From positions 806,001-870,000 of the forward strand of contig VNKQ01000008.1 in NCBI GenBank assembly GCA_016508695.1: DNA of 64,000 nt, in the 5' to 3' direction. The position numbers and the translations under genes were made by a program. This document shows, one piece after another, positions 54,914-64,000 of the stretch; positions within the stretch are counted from its first letter, which is position 1, and the number at the start of each line of letters is the position of its first letter. The DNA is from Hyphodiscus hymeniophilus. Lineage: Eukaryota > Ascomycota > Leotiomycetes > Helotiales > Hyphodiscaceae. Under the pieces are notes generated by a model, which worked only from the letters and a program-made list of their open reading frames with translations, searched no databases and was not told the DNA's origin.

Positions 54914-57515
54914 ATGGCGACGAACATTGCCTTGAGTGCAGCCGATGGCGGTGATCCTCGTATGAGCGCAACTGTAATTCGAGACGATGATGGCCCAACC
55001 TCGCCCGTTCGAAGGTTACTCCACGATCCTTCGGTCACTTTCGAAGAATACCGATACTATGCAGAAAAGACTCGAGCCGAAGAGAGGGAAGCCCTTCAAG
55101 TAGAAGAGCCATCTACGGGAATCTGGCAGGTTCTCTTTCCAACAAAGTCCGACGGCGGCGTCAAACCTATCTCTACGAGCGCTCAGGTCTCTGAATCTGG
55201 ATCTACGACGAATGCAGACGAGAAGAAAGTTGAACACACAGGAGATCCCCAGCAACCCCGCAGAATTGCAGTCACTGATGCTGAGTATGGAATTATTTCC
55301 TTGCGATTTCTGTACCTATTGCGCACTGATCGTGTAAAACCATGTATTCCCCTTGCCCTGATTGTGTCCGGCACCCCTCCAATCATGACTTTACTCTCGA
55401 AACACCAGTGATTAGCAAAGTACTAACTTTCGATGTCTCAGATGGACAAATGCATCTCGCGCAACGAGAACAGCTTCTGGGGCAGCATGTTTCTATCTTG
55501 TGAGTGCTCCCAGCGACTCTCCCGTCAATATTCGTCCTTATTATCGCATATCTATCCAAGTATGGACCAAAGTTTAAACAGTTTTGAATGATAAGGAAAA
55601 CCTTTGTTTCCTGCAATTATTCTTGCGGATAAATCCATGATAAGAACAATATTGATTTCGATATATTTCAAAGATCACAACAGATATCCTAGGACCATTC
55701 GGAATTGGGTATGTCATGACCGAATCGTCTCAGTCGACATGCTGATTGTAGCAGATACTCGATCGGAACCATGGGCTGGGGACCCGGAATCGCCCTCTTT
55801 ACCGTTTTTGGATTAATGGCAGGCTAGTAAGTCATGGGAGATGCAGATTGCTTCAGTTGAAATCTGGGATTCTAATTTGCAGTAGCTCTGGCTACCTTCT
55901 GTGGATTTGCTTTCTCGGTCTCGATTCCTACGAATACCCTTGCAAGAACTACGCCGATTTAGGGCTGCGGATCTATGGGCGGCCATTTCGTTATCTTATC
56001 AACTTCTTGCAGAGCGTACAGCTTCTGCTCTCTGTTGGGATAATAGTGATCAGTAATGGTATGGCACTGTCGCAGGTATCGAAATTTAAGCTGTGCTATG
56101 CTGTTTGCTGTCTACTGTGGGCGCTTTGTGGCTTTGGTCTGGGTCAAGTGCGAGTAAGTTTCTAGTGAAATTTCTGTTGTAGATAGTAGCCTGGAGCCTC
56201 TGTTCAACCGCTGCCCAGATGCGTCCTAGGCTTCTAGTGGCTCGGCTCTCGAATATGATAGCAGAGGACTGTGCTAACTTCCTGGTAGACACTTCAGAAA
56301 TTCGGTATACTGGCGAATGGAGCTGTATTCATCAATCTCATGATTATGTTCATTTCCATGGGAGTAATTGCCCATAGCCCCCCAAATTTTGCTATCGCCG
56401 TACTTGGCTCCGCGGGGGCTATCACTGACCCAGCGTCCATCACTCCCGATGCTAATGGTGTCTATCCCCCGGTGGTACACTACAATGGACTTCCCAACCC
56501 CAACAGCATCATTGGGAGTATTACTGGACTGATGCAAGCCGTGTATGCTTACGCCGGAGCCCAGCTGTTCGTCGAGTTTCTGGCGGAAATGAAACGACCT
56601 CGCGACTTCTTGAAGGCTATGTGGGGCGCACAATTCTTCATCTATTCTTGCTACATGATATATGGTTGCTACGTGTATTTTTGGCAAGGCCAGTACTCTT
56701 ACCAGGTAAGTCACCCAGGATCATCGGGGACCGATACCCTGTCAGGATCTCGTAGCTGAGAGGGGTCCACAGAATGCCTATCAAGGCGTATCTCCCTATG
56801 GTTGGCAGATCGTCGGGGATATGCTTGCTATCATCAGTGGTCTCATCGCTGCCTCGCTTTACGGAAATATCGGAATCAAAGTTCTCTACAACAACATCTT
56901 CATGGAATTCTTTAACGCACCTTCCCTACTTACCAAGAGAGGTAAGATGCTTTGGGTGTGCCTCGTTCCAATTTACTGGATTATTGCATTCATTATTGCC
57001 GCTTCCATTCCCGCTTTCTTTGGTCTCACCAGCGTAACGGCCGCTGTGTGTTTCGTCCAATTCGTATATTCGTTCCCACCAATTCTGGCTTTCGGGTATT
57101 TCGTCCAACGCAACGCTATGCAACCGGGCGAAGGCTTTGATCCTACTACTGGACAGGTCATGTATCACGACCGCGGTCTGAAACGATGGGTTCGAGGATT
57201 CTTTGCGAAGCATTGGTACATTAACGTCTGGCACATCATCTACGCATTGGGTGCGCTGTCTGTCTCAGGGTTAGGTGAGTTACCCAGTTTGTTTAAGCAT
57301 TACTTCCTGCTACGGATGCGTTACGAGGCTTCCGACTCGTCGAACATTTCCAGAACAGAGTCTCGTCTCAAATCCCAACTTCGCCTCATTAAGCACGCTG
57401 GTTCTGATGATTAACAGGAGCGTATGCTGCGATTAAAGGATTGATCGAGGCGTTCAAGAACCCGCAGGTGAATGCCTTTTCGTGCCAGTCGCCTCTCAAC
57501 TTGAATGCGCTGTGA
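54914..57515 (+). CDS. Amino-acid/auxin permease family transporter (Mtr/AVT-like)
   Basis: Plasma-membrane or vacuolar amino-acid transporter of the AAAP family (Aa_trans), 607 aa. It has eight exons: 54914-55284, 55442-55499, 55674-55708, 55755-55826, 55883-56153, 56289-56705, 56773-57274 and 57418-57515. A cytosolic N-terminus of about 120 aa precedes 'DAEWTNASRATRTASGAACF'. Then come ITTDILGPFGIG, 'SIGTMGWGPGIALFTVFGL', 'YLLWICFLGLDSYEYPCKNY', 'YADLGLRIYGRPFRYLINFL', 'LMIMFISMGVIAHSPPNFA', 'GLMQAVYAYAGAQLFVEFLA', 'GLIAASLYGNIGIKVLYNN' and a final 'KHWYINVWHIIYALGALSVS'. Ten or eleven membrane segments can be counted. Two mini-exons (35 and 72 bases) make unspliced frames look broken. Substrate is unknown; relatives carry neutral or aromatic amino acids. 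Confidence 0.9.
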
Positions 57516-58203
57516 TCGAAGAACTTTTCGACACTCCAACGTATATGCCCAAGAGATGCACCACAGCGTTTGTCTCGTCATGTCATCTTCAAGTTTCGAA
57601 CTTTCGGTCGTGGTACAGGCAATGGAAGAGAGATCCTACCTTTATTCCCACAAACAAAGACTTTCTGGCAACTTTTGTTTTCCGCGTGAAAGTAGCAACT
57701 GTAGAGCATTCTCAATCTCACCTTAGCTAGCTCGTCTGTCATGTAATACTTCATTCATTCATCGATGTGACTTCCGACAAAGTCAATATGCAAAACGGTG
57801 ATAATAAGACTCAGGAAATAGTGAAGGGTTGGATTAAAGAACGGCATTTATTCAAAAAAGACCACCCTCCGAGTTACAAGAAATGCATGAAGGCAGAAAA
57901 TGAATGCTTCTTTTACAAAAAGTCAACTACAGCCTTACAGTAAGTAGCCTGTGTACCCCGAATTCCGACTTTGGAACAGCCGAGGCTCGGCTCCCCCGCC
58001 ATTTTGATTGCCAAAGCTTAAATTGTATACTGACTGACAACACTTTGTTCTAGATTCTAACATCACCACTACACGCACTTGTACTCGACTCCCGAAGCTG
58101 TATGTCTGCGAAGCTCTCCGATTCCCGTTCCAAGAACTACGTTCTCTCAAAGACTCCCTGTCCGGTTCTCGTCTTCCAAACTGCCTCCCGCCGAACCGCC
58201 AAG
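57516..58203. promoter_or_regulatory. Spacer between permease and enoyl-CoA hydratase
   Basis: This 688-base region has no gene I can support. In-frame sequence upstream of 58204 (from ATG 58102) could extend the hydratase by 34 residues ('MSAKLSDSRSKNYVLSKTPC'), but the family start and the ATG at 58204 agree better. Confidence 0.4.
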
Positions 58204-59221
58204 ATGTCACAGCCGAAATTCAGTACCCCTCCTCCCTCCGTCCAAGACAGCATCATCTCCTTCCCAAGCCCTTCAATCCTCCTCGTCACGCTCAATCGTG
58301 TCTCGGCCCTCAACTGCATAAACACATAAGGGCATTACGAGCTCGACGCGCTCTACAAATGGATGGACAACGAGCCCTCACTCCGCTGTGGTATCTTGAC
58401 GGGCAAGGGCAGAGCCTTCTGCGCGGGCGCCGATCTGAAGGAATGGGACAGCGCGAACCGACCCGACGCCGCGGCTGCGAGCGGTCAGAAGCTGAGTAAG
58501 GAACAGGAGCAGAGGTCCATGCCGCCGTCCGGGTTCGGAGCCCTGAGTAGACGGGGAGGCAAGAAACCGATCATCTGTGCCGTCAACGGCATATGCTTTG
58601 GCGGTGGGTGCGAGATGATCGTGAATGCCGATATCGTGATCGCGGAGGAGCAGGCCACGTTTGGGTTGCCGGAGGTCAAGATTGGGGTTGTGGCTTTGGC
58701 GGGGGCGTTGACGAGACTGGTCAGGACGGTGGGGAAGCAGAGGGCTATGGAGATGGCTCTCACGGGACGGACATTAGGTGCCGAGGAGGCGAGAGAATGG
58801 GGTTTGGCGAACAAGGTTGTGGGGAAAGGGAAGAGTGTCGAGGAGGCCATCAAGATGGCGGATCTCATTGCGGCGAACAGTCCCGACAGTGTCATTGTCA
58901 GCAGGGAGGGAATCAAGATGGGTTGGGAGGGAGTGGGTGCTGAGGAGGGAACGAGACTGATCGCCGAGAATTGGTATTCGAGGATGGGTAAGTCACATTC
59001 TTTCTGCACAACCCCCTTTTGGACATATCACTACTTCATACTCTCTGGACTTCCTCAAAGAGTAGTCAACTCCTGAGACGGTACCAGAGCCCACTCTCAG
59101 CCTCGCCAGGCAATGCTAACTCTGAGATTCTTGGGAAACAGATAAGGGAGAGAATATGAAGGAAGGAGTTAGGAGCTTTGTTGAAAAGAGGAGGCCTCAA
59201 TGGGTACCGAGTAAACTGTAA
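58204..59221 (+). pseudogene. Enoyl-CoA hydratase/isomerase (crotonase) with an in-frame TAA
   Basis: Crotonase-fold protein; exons are 58204-58987 and 59142-59221 (GTAAGT..ACAG, 154 bases). The N-terminus 'MSQPKFSTPPPSVQDSIIS', then 'PSILLVTLNRVSALNCINT', is followed by TAA (58327-58329), after which the same frame continues 'GHYELDALYKWMDNEPSLRC'. The catalytic core is complete: 'GRAFCAGADLKEWDS', 'AVNGICFGGGCEMIVNADIV' (Glu), 'ATFGLPEVKIGVVALAGA' (Glu), 'MEMALTGRTLGAEEAREWGL' and a C-terminus ending RRPQWVPSKL. Many relatives have Gln or Glu at the stop position, so CAA-to-TAA is the simplest change. No GT-AG intron removes the stop without losing conserved sequence. It would act in fatty-acid or branched-chain acyl-CoA breakdown. 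Confidence 0.82.
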
Positions 59222-59553
59222 AGCTGATTTACTGGTCTTCTGTTCATGATATTCACCACACAATTGATGATGGGACAAATGTGCGTGCACGTGACATACA
59301 ATACTGACACGACGGACGTCTTCCCGTTCGAGTTCATGCCTGGCTTGGGCCCACGGCCACTCACAGATATCTGAGCAAAGCTCGGGATTCATTCAATTAA
59401 TTCTCCACAGACTGGCAGCGTTTTAACATTGCAAGGTTGCCAAATAAGGTTCACCTGCCGCTCAGCGGCTCAGCTCGCGAAACTACAGCTGCAGTGACCT
59501 GCCTACCCGCCTCGTAGTCGAACACAATCTACAGAACTTTAATCAGTATCAGA
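59222..59553 (+). promoter_or_regulatory. Upstream region of the SDR at 59.6 kb
   Basis: This 332-base spacer has no gene. It holds the hydratase 3' end and the SDR promoter. No clear TATA box is present. Confidence 0.4.
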
Positions 59554-60639
59554 ATGTCAACATCAACAGGTTCGATTCTAGTCACGGGGGCGAATGGTGG
59601 TATTGGAGGTGGTATTGCTTCGGAAATCATTAAAAGCTCCTACGGGATCACTCATGAAACACTGTACATCGTTCGAGACCCCGCGAAAGCTGACTCGCTG
59701 AACGCCATCCTCAAGCGTGCGCCCAAAGACCACAAACACGAAGTTCTCCCATTAGATCTGTCATCTCTCGAATCAATCCGATCTTTTGCTGCCGATATCA
59801 ACAAACGGGTGGCTGGTGGGTCATTGTCTCCTCTTCAGGCAGTCATCTTAAATGCAGGAGTGCAAGATGTCTCGGCAAAACAATTCACCAAAGATGGAAT
59901 GGAGCGGACTTTTGGAGTCAACTATCTCGCCAATGTTCTCTTGACCCTGTTAATGCTGGAGAGCATGGATAAAAAACACGGCAGGATTGTGTACATAGGC
60001 TCGACTGCAACCCGACTCGACTGGGGGCCAAATTCGAAACAGTATAACCAAGCACAGATCGATACCCTCGTTACCAGCCCAGAAAACATGGCGAAAGGCA
60101 TCGAGGAACACCCCGACGGAAAGGTTTGGGAAACGGGAATGAGAGCCTATGGCATGAGTAAGCTGCTCATGATGATGTTCACGTAGGCTTTCCGAGGGCT
60201 CTCAATTCTACAGAGAGATTGCTAATGATCCAAAAGGTACGAACTTCAGCGCCGTCTCGATTCTGACCCTGAACTCTCCAATATCTCCATTCTCGGGTAC
60301 GACCCCGGCTGGGTGGCAGCAACGGAAGTATTTCGAGATCAAGGCTTCGCCATCCATGCTCTCATGTTCGTATTGTCATACATCGCCCCAGTACTTTGTA
60401 TGCTCCAAGAGAATCCTCTCATCCGGACGCCGGCTAAGAACGGTAGAGATTTGTTGCGAGCTTGTTTCGACAAGAAGGTTGTGGGCGAGTATCCCAAGGC
60501 GCTGTATATCGATGGGACGGTCGTCATTCCTACTCCGAAGTGGGCAAATGATGAGGCGAAGCAGAGAGAATTGTGGAATGGGAGCTTGAAGCTTGCGGGT
60601 ATCAAGGATGGCGATACCGTCCTTGAGCACTGGAGATGA
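59554..60639 (+). CDS. Short-chain dehydrogenase/reductase (3-ketosteroid-reductase-like)
   Basis: NAD(P)-dependent oxidoreductase of 343 aa in exons 59554-60182 and 60237-60639 (GTAGGC..AAAG, 54 bases). Motifs are 'SILVTGANGGIGGGIASEII' at residues 7-26, 'VLPLDLSSLESIRSFAADI', 'AVILNAGVQ', 'ERTFGVNYLANVLLTLLML', Ser in IVYIGSTAT and the dyad in AYGMSKLLMMMF. After the intron: 'YELQRRLDSDPELSNISI', 'LGYDPGWVAATEV' and 'YPKALYIDGT'. The long loop between Ser and Tyr, and the C-terminal extension, resemble Erg27-like and retinol-dehydrogenase-like fungal SDRs, but Erg27 itself is not established. It follows the hydratase in the same direction with 332 bases between; joint regulation is possible. 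Confidence 0.87.
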
Positions 60640-61539
60640 GTTCTTCGAGTCAGGAAATAGGGAGTGCAGTGGGTATGGCGAATTCATAGTCCGCTGATTT
60701 CTACACGAGGCGGAGAAGCAAGGTCAGTATTGGCTGAAAAAATTCTTGTTCATTACCAGACCATTTCATGTCATTTTATATCATTTCAAGGCTGCCATAG
60801 TCTTATACCTAAACCCACCCCCACCACCCCTCTGAGAATATACGACCTGCGATGTATGTTGCTTCCTCCCATCACCATAGCCTCTCCCGGTGCTCCTCGG
60901 TCACGTCATATCAATCACCACCCTCAAACCGAATAATGGCTCCACGGCAGTTCAACGAGATCAAGGCAGGGAGCAAGTGAAAATGGGAAGGGGTGATATT
61001 TTCGATTCGCTATTCGTCCTGCAGACGTGTGTACTGATTAACATGGGCCTACTGTAGCTCTGAGTATCCTAATTGAAGACCAAAAATCTTTCAAGCATAC
61101 TGGTGCATTCAAGGGATCAAAGTACCGAGCTTTCTAAAATCCTGAGTTGGCTCTTTTCCTACTTCAGGATTGACACATTGCCGTGCTCTGCCTGAACGAT
61201 CATTGCACCGGATTTGCTGCTTTAGCTAACACGAATATTGTTCAGCTGCGGCGTCGTGCCCATGTGGTACCGGTAACCACAACTGACATGGGATATCAAT
61301 CGAAAGTGAATTGAGTCTAAAGAAAGTCAAGTAGCACGCGTGCATTCTGCACGATACGTCCTTGCATTACCCAACGGGAATTTCTTCCTGGGCGAACTTT
61401 CAAAAAGCAGGCTCTCCGTTCATCTACAGAGCTCATCGAACCTCCAGTTTCTAACGTCTACCCATCTATGCTATCGAACCAATCACCTAAAGTAGCCCAT
61501 CCCATTATCCCGTTCCCAGAGCCTCTGATTCCACGAATC
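60640..61539. other. Intergenic region, no gene seen
   Basis: This 900-base stretch carries only short frames without motifs. A CCACCCCCACCACCCC-like pyrimidine run lies near 60815-60832. Confidence 0.45.
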
Positions 61540-61743
61540 CTACTCTCGTTCCCCTCTCACTCTGACTATGTCGAGACCACCGGAGCGACAATCAGAACAT
61601 CCGCACCCCCGTGGACAGTACGGCCCAGGTCCTCCGCCACCTCCAGGTCTAGGAAGTCCTGCATAGAGACCCCAGCCCCTTGCTTGAAGTCGTGCGAGTA
61701 GAGCGTTGCTGCCGCCGCCGAAATAAGGATTGAATCTATCCAT
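61540..61743 (-). CDS. Hypothetical small Gly/Cys-rich protein
   Basis: ATG-initiated frame of 67 aa: 'MDRFNPYFGGGSNALLARLQ', a glycine run (PRPGGGGGPGP) and a Cys cluster, YCPRGCGCSDCRSGG. There is no signal peptide. The Cys spacing (C-X3-C-X-C-X2-C) is unusual and could bind metal, but the frame is short and the opposite strand is also open, so this may be chance. Confidence 0.3.
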   Translation of the reverse strand: MDRFNPYFGGGSNALLARLQARGWGLYAGLPRPGGGGGPGPYCPRGCGCSDCRSGGLDIVRVRGERE

Positions 61744-62120
61744 CTTGTCGATGTTTAAATGTTGAGTAGGTGATAGGTATTGAACACCAGACTCTCTAAT
61801 TATTGTTGAAAATGGTATTGTTGGAATGGATGGATGGACGAGCTTTGACGGAAGAGTGGTTTAAGTAGTCGAAGGCTTTGGGAATGTGAGTGATTCGGAC
61901 ACCACAGAGCCCTGATTCTAAATGAAGGATGAATGGTCGATTCCAGCAAGGTTGTAATGTAACATGGCCGCCAGAGCCATTAATTGAATTTGCGATTCGA
62001 GAGGTTGAATCACACCAACAGCATCAGCTTGCTTGAACTCACAGCGTATGGTGTTCGCCTCTGTATCGCACTTCGTCGCAACCATCCGAAGTGTAGGGAG
62101 CCCATAGCACGAAGACACTC
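61744..62120. other. Intergenic region, no gene seen
   Basis: This 377-base spacer between two minus-strand frames contains no motif-bearing open frame. It probably includes the promoter of the small protein and the phosphatase 3' untranslated region. Confidence 0.4.
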
Positions 62121-62748
62121 TCAATAACCATCCTTCCAAATCTCCCTCCTATACCCCTCCGTCAACCTCGTATCCTCACCAAACCGTTCCTGCCATCCCA
62201 CAAACCCTCTATCCAGCACGTACACCTTCTGCTCCTTCGATCCCGCGTCCTCCCATTCCCCATCAGCGTCCTTCTCCCCACTCATCCCATCCTCCGCATT
62301 CTTCTTCAACACCTCGCCCACACCACTCCCTCCTTCCAAGTGCGCGGGCAGGCTCAGTATCCGTTGACGTTCTCTGATATATCGAAGAGCAGCCGAGGGA
62401 CCGCGCTGTTGTGATAAGGCACAGTGGAACACGACCGTCTCTCTATCCTTCAGCTTGCGCACCAGTTCGGGGATCTTGAAGTCGAGGGTGGATGAGGGCG
62501 CGTGGATCGAGTGCCGGATATGACCTCCTATGTGATCTGGTGTCTCGTCAGTGGGGTGCTAAGAAGTGCGGAGTAGGGGGGTGGTGATTCGCACCATCAT
62601 CTCGCACGTCTACGATGGCGATATTGGATGCTGGAGCGGGAGCATCTAGATTCGCTGATGCGCTCGATTGCGAGAGGAGGAGCTCGGATAGCTTGGTGGC
62701 CGAGAGGCGGGGGAGGGTGGCTACTGTGTAATTTGACATTTTGCGCAT
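62121..62748 (-). CDS. Rhodanese-fold phosphatase, Cdc25/arsenate-reductase-like (Ibp1/Ych1 type)
   Basis: Small Cdc25-family phosphatase or arsenate-reductase-like enzyme, 189 aa from ATG 62748 or 186 aa from ATG 62739 (MSNYTVATLPRLS, the more family-like start). Exons are 62748-62595 and 62536-62121 (GTGCGA..CCAG, 58 bases). The rhodanese fold shows 'ASNIAIVDVRDD', then across the intron 'HIGGHIRHSIHAPSSTLD', and the active site VVFHCALSQQRGPSAAL, a C-X5-R loop with Cys and Arg in place. A longer acidic insert follows (EKDADGEWEDAGSKE), then 'KVYVLDRGFVGWQERFGED'. Yeast and fission-yeast relatives are single-domain phosphatases; whether this one acts on arsenate or protein cannot be told. 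Confidence 0.88.
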
Positions 62749-63632
62749 TCGTTGTTGGTCTGGCTTTGTTGGATCGCGTGAAGAACTGAGATGCCATACA
62801 GTAGATGAACGTGGCGGTGGAGCACATCACGTTTGTGGAACAGCCGAGCTCCTGAAGCACGTCCCGATTAGGCCTCGTTGGTTGCGAGAAGTTTACCAAC
62901 AAACCTACAGTGCAGGAGAACATATAATCAGAAACCCTTGATTATAAGTTATTAGCGGTGTCGAAATATGTGTATAACTATCTCAACAAAGATAATATAT
63001 TTCAGATTGTTCGCACGTCTGTCATCGGTGTCTTATCATTTCACACAGTTTCAATATACTGATCACACATAGGCTTATGTTCCGTTAAAAAGCTGTTAAC
63101 AAATAAAGTTGTCAACAGAATAAAACTGTCCGCAGAAAATGTTACCAACAGAGAAAGCTGTCCAGCGGAAAAGCTGTCCGCAGAAAAAGTTGTCAACAGA
63201 GAAAGCTGTCCGGCGGAAAAAGCTGTCAACAGAGAAAGCTGTCCACAGAAAATGCTGTCCGCAGAAAATGCTGTCCGCAGAAAACGCTGTCCGCAGAACA
63301 AAGCCGTTGTCAACACAACAAAACCGCTGCACGTCCGTCCCATGCACCGAAGAATGTGAGATCATGGACCGAAGTCATCGTACCAACATCTTTGGTGACT
63401 GTTGGAAGCCACGTGATGTCAAGTGAACAATTTTATACTGTATGTCACGGTCATGTGACCCGCTTGTCCAGTGGTTAGGGGTTATGTTATGGATGGGATG
63501 AGTATCCTAATCATCGATGTACAAGTGAGACTTTGGGATCGTGAAGGTTTCTGTCTTTGAGATCAAGGATTTGGAAAGGTCCAGAGGCAGTGTCTAGTCC
63601 TATTGATTGAAGTAAGTGTAAGAGATTCGGAT
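62749..63632. other. Intergenic region carrying a minisatellite
   Basis: No gene. Open frames on both strands at 63040-63426 come from the minisatellite (separate entry). The flanks are AT-rich. Confidence 0.5.
63100..63310. repeat. Minisatellite with ~16-base units
   Basis: About a dozen imperfect units built on GCTGTCCGCAGAAAAT, with variants GCTGTCAACAGAGAAA and GCTGTCCGGCGGAAAA. The right end, near 63251-63298, has three nearly identical consecutive 16-base copies, so the array seems youngest there. Because 16 is not a multiple of three, the repeat reads as different peptides in each frame, and both strands stay open by chance. Confidence 0.85.
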
Positions 63633-64000
63633 CTAATCTCTACGCCGCCTTGCCTCCCTCCGCCTACACAATTTCCTCAGTTTACTCAACAGTTTGCCTA
63701 TCTTCTTCTCCTCCTCCATCTCCATCTCCATCTCCTGCTCAGCACCAGCATCCCCCATCCTACCCGCTGCACCCCTGGCGCAATCCTCCGTTCCCGTTCG
63801 AAGAACATACTCGACCTCCCTGCCTGGCCCTTCTTTCAAATGTGGCGTCACATTATTTTGAATCCTATTCATATGGTCGTCCAAGATCATCTGTCGGGTC
63901 AACACAGCTTGGTCTTCGATCTCTCGGTACCTAAGCGCCATTTCATCGAATTCCTGAGTGGTGCGGGTTCCGCGGAGAGGTAAGGATCGAGTTTGACGTT
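63633..64000 (-). CDS. Partial minus-strand gene cut by the window edge
   Basis: The frame ends at 63633 and stays open to the right edge. Readable content includes 'TTQEFDEMALRYREIEDQAV', 'LTRQMILDDHMNRIQNNV' and 'GPGREVEYVLRTGTEDC', then a Glu/Met repeat (EMEMEMEEEKK) and a basic end, 'LLSKLRKLCRRREARRRRD'. It looks like the C-terminal part of a helical protein with a nuclear-type basic tail. I recognise no family. A plus-strand frame also covers the region but has a poorer composition. Confidence 0.4.
   Translation of the reverse strand, partial: RQTRSLPLRGTRTTQEFDEMALRYREIEDQAVLTRQMILDDHMNRIQNNVTPHLKEGPGREVEYVLRTGTEDCARGAAGRMGDAGAEQEMEMEMEEEKKIGKLLSKLRKLCRRREARRRRD

Noticed and set aside
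63040..63430. Open frames of 90-100 codons and a CRISPR-like look at the 63.1 kb repeats
   Set aside because: Tandem 16-base minisatellite without unique spacers, in a fungal genome; the frames are repeat artefacts on both strands.
1..64000. tRNA or rRNA genes
   Set aside because: I looked for B-box-like GGTTCGANTCC with a matching A box and cloverleaf and found none that fold convincingly; a tRNAscan run would settle it.

Overview
The window is nuclear DNA from a filamentous ascomycete (Pezizomycotina). The signs are short 46-60 base introns with GTRNGY donors and CTAAC/CTGAC-like branch points, a Zn2Cys6 regulator, a DUF3425-type bZIP, a Clr5-domain protein, fungal-type Nup155/170, augmin HAUS6, ERG28, and a CBM1-GH5 cellulase. 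Leotiomycetes is my best guess, but that is an inference from gene style only. No rRNA, tRNA or CRISPR was recognised.

Layout. 0.7-3.0 kb: nirA/NIT4-like Zn2Cys6 activator. 3.0-3.8 kb: coding-like debris. 5.4-6.5 kb: bZIP-DUF3425 gene with two frame breaks. 7.1-8.1 kb: short-chain dehydrogenase (SDR). 8.5-12.7 kb: nucleoporin Nup155/170. 13.5-16.7 kb: housekeeping block with very-long-chain 3-ketoacyl-CoA reductase and ERG28 sharing a 191-base divergent promoter, then galactose-1-phosphate uridylyltransferase. 17.6-18.5 kb: SDR with a frameshift. 19.9-21.2 kb: secreted endoglucanase. 22.1-23.2 kb: SDR. 23.4-24.9 kb: zinc-finger-less fungal transcription factor. 26.5-27.0 kb: small secreted Cys-containing protein. 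27.8-30.0 kb: augmin subunit HAUS6. 31.6-35.2 kb: three unrecognised proteins. 35.8-36.8 kb: HD-domain nucleotidase. 38.4-48.6 kb: accessory stretch with three secreted or membrane-anchored hydrolases, an F-box protein, a mutated Tc1/mariner relic and an imperfect ~100-base tandem repeat. 49.3-52.0 kb: Clr5+TPR protein with a premature stop. 54.9-57.5 kb: amino-acid permease. 58.2-59.2 kb: enoyl-CoA hydratase with an in-frame TAA. 59.6-60.6 kb: SDR. 62.1-62.7 kb: Cdc25/arsenate-reductase-like phosphatase. 63.1-63.3 kb: 16-base minisatellite. The right edge cuts through a possible minus-strand gene.

The housekeeping genes (Nup155, KAR, ERG28, GAL7, HAUS6, HD nucleotidase) look intact once introns are removed. 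Among the more accessory genes, four otherwise well-preserved ones carry a stop or frameshift (bZIP, SDR at 17.6 kb, Clr5-TPR, enoyl-CoA hydratase), and a fifth small orphan seems to as well. Whether these are real nulls or consensus errors is the main question the window raises. Five unrelated SDRs and four secreted or anchored carbon-scavenging enzymes suggest a saprotrophic or plant-associated lifestyle (inference). All exon boundaries are hand-placed from splice motifs and frame continuity.
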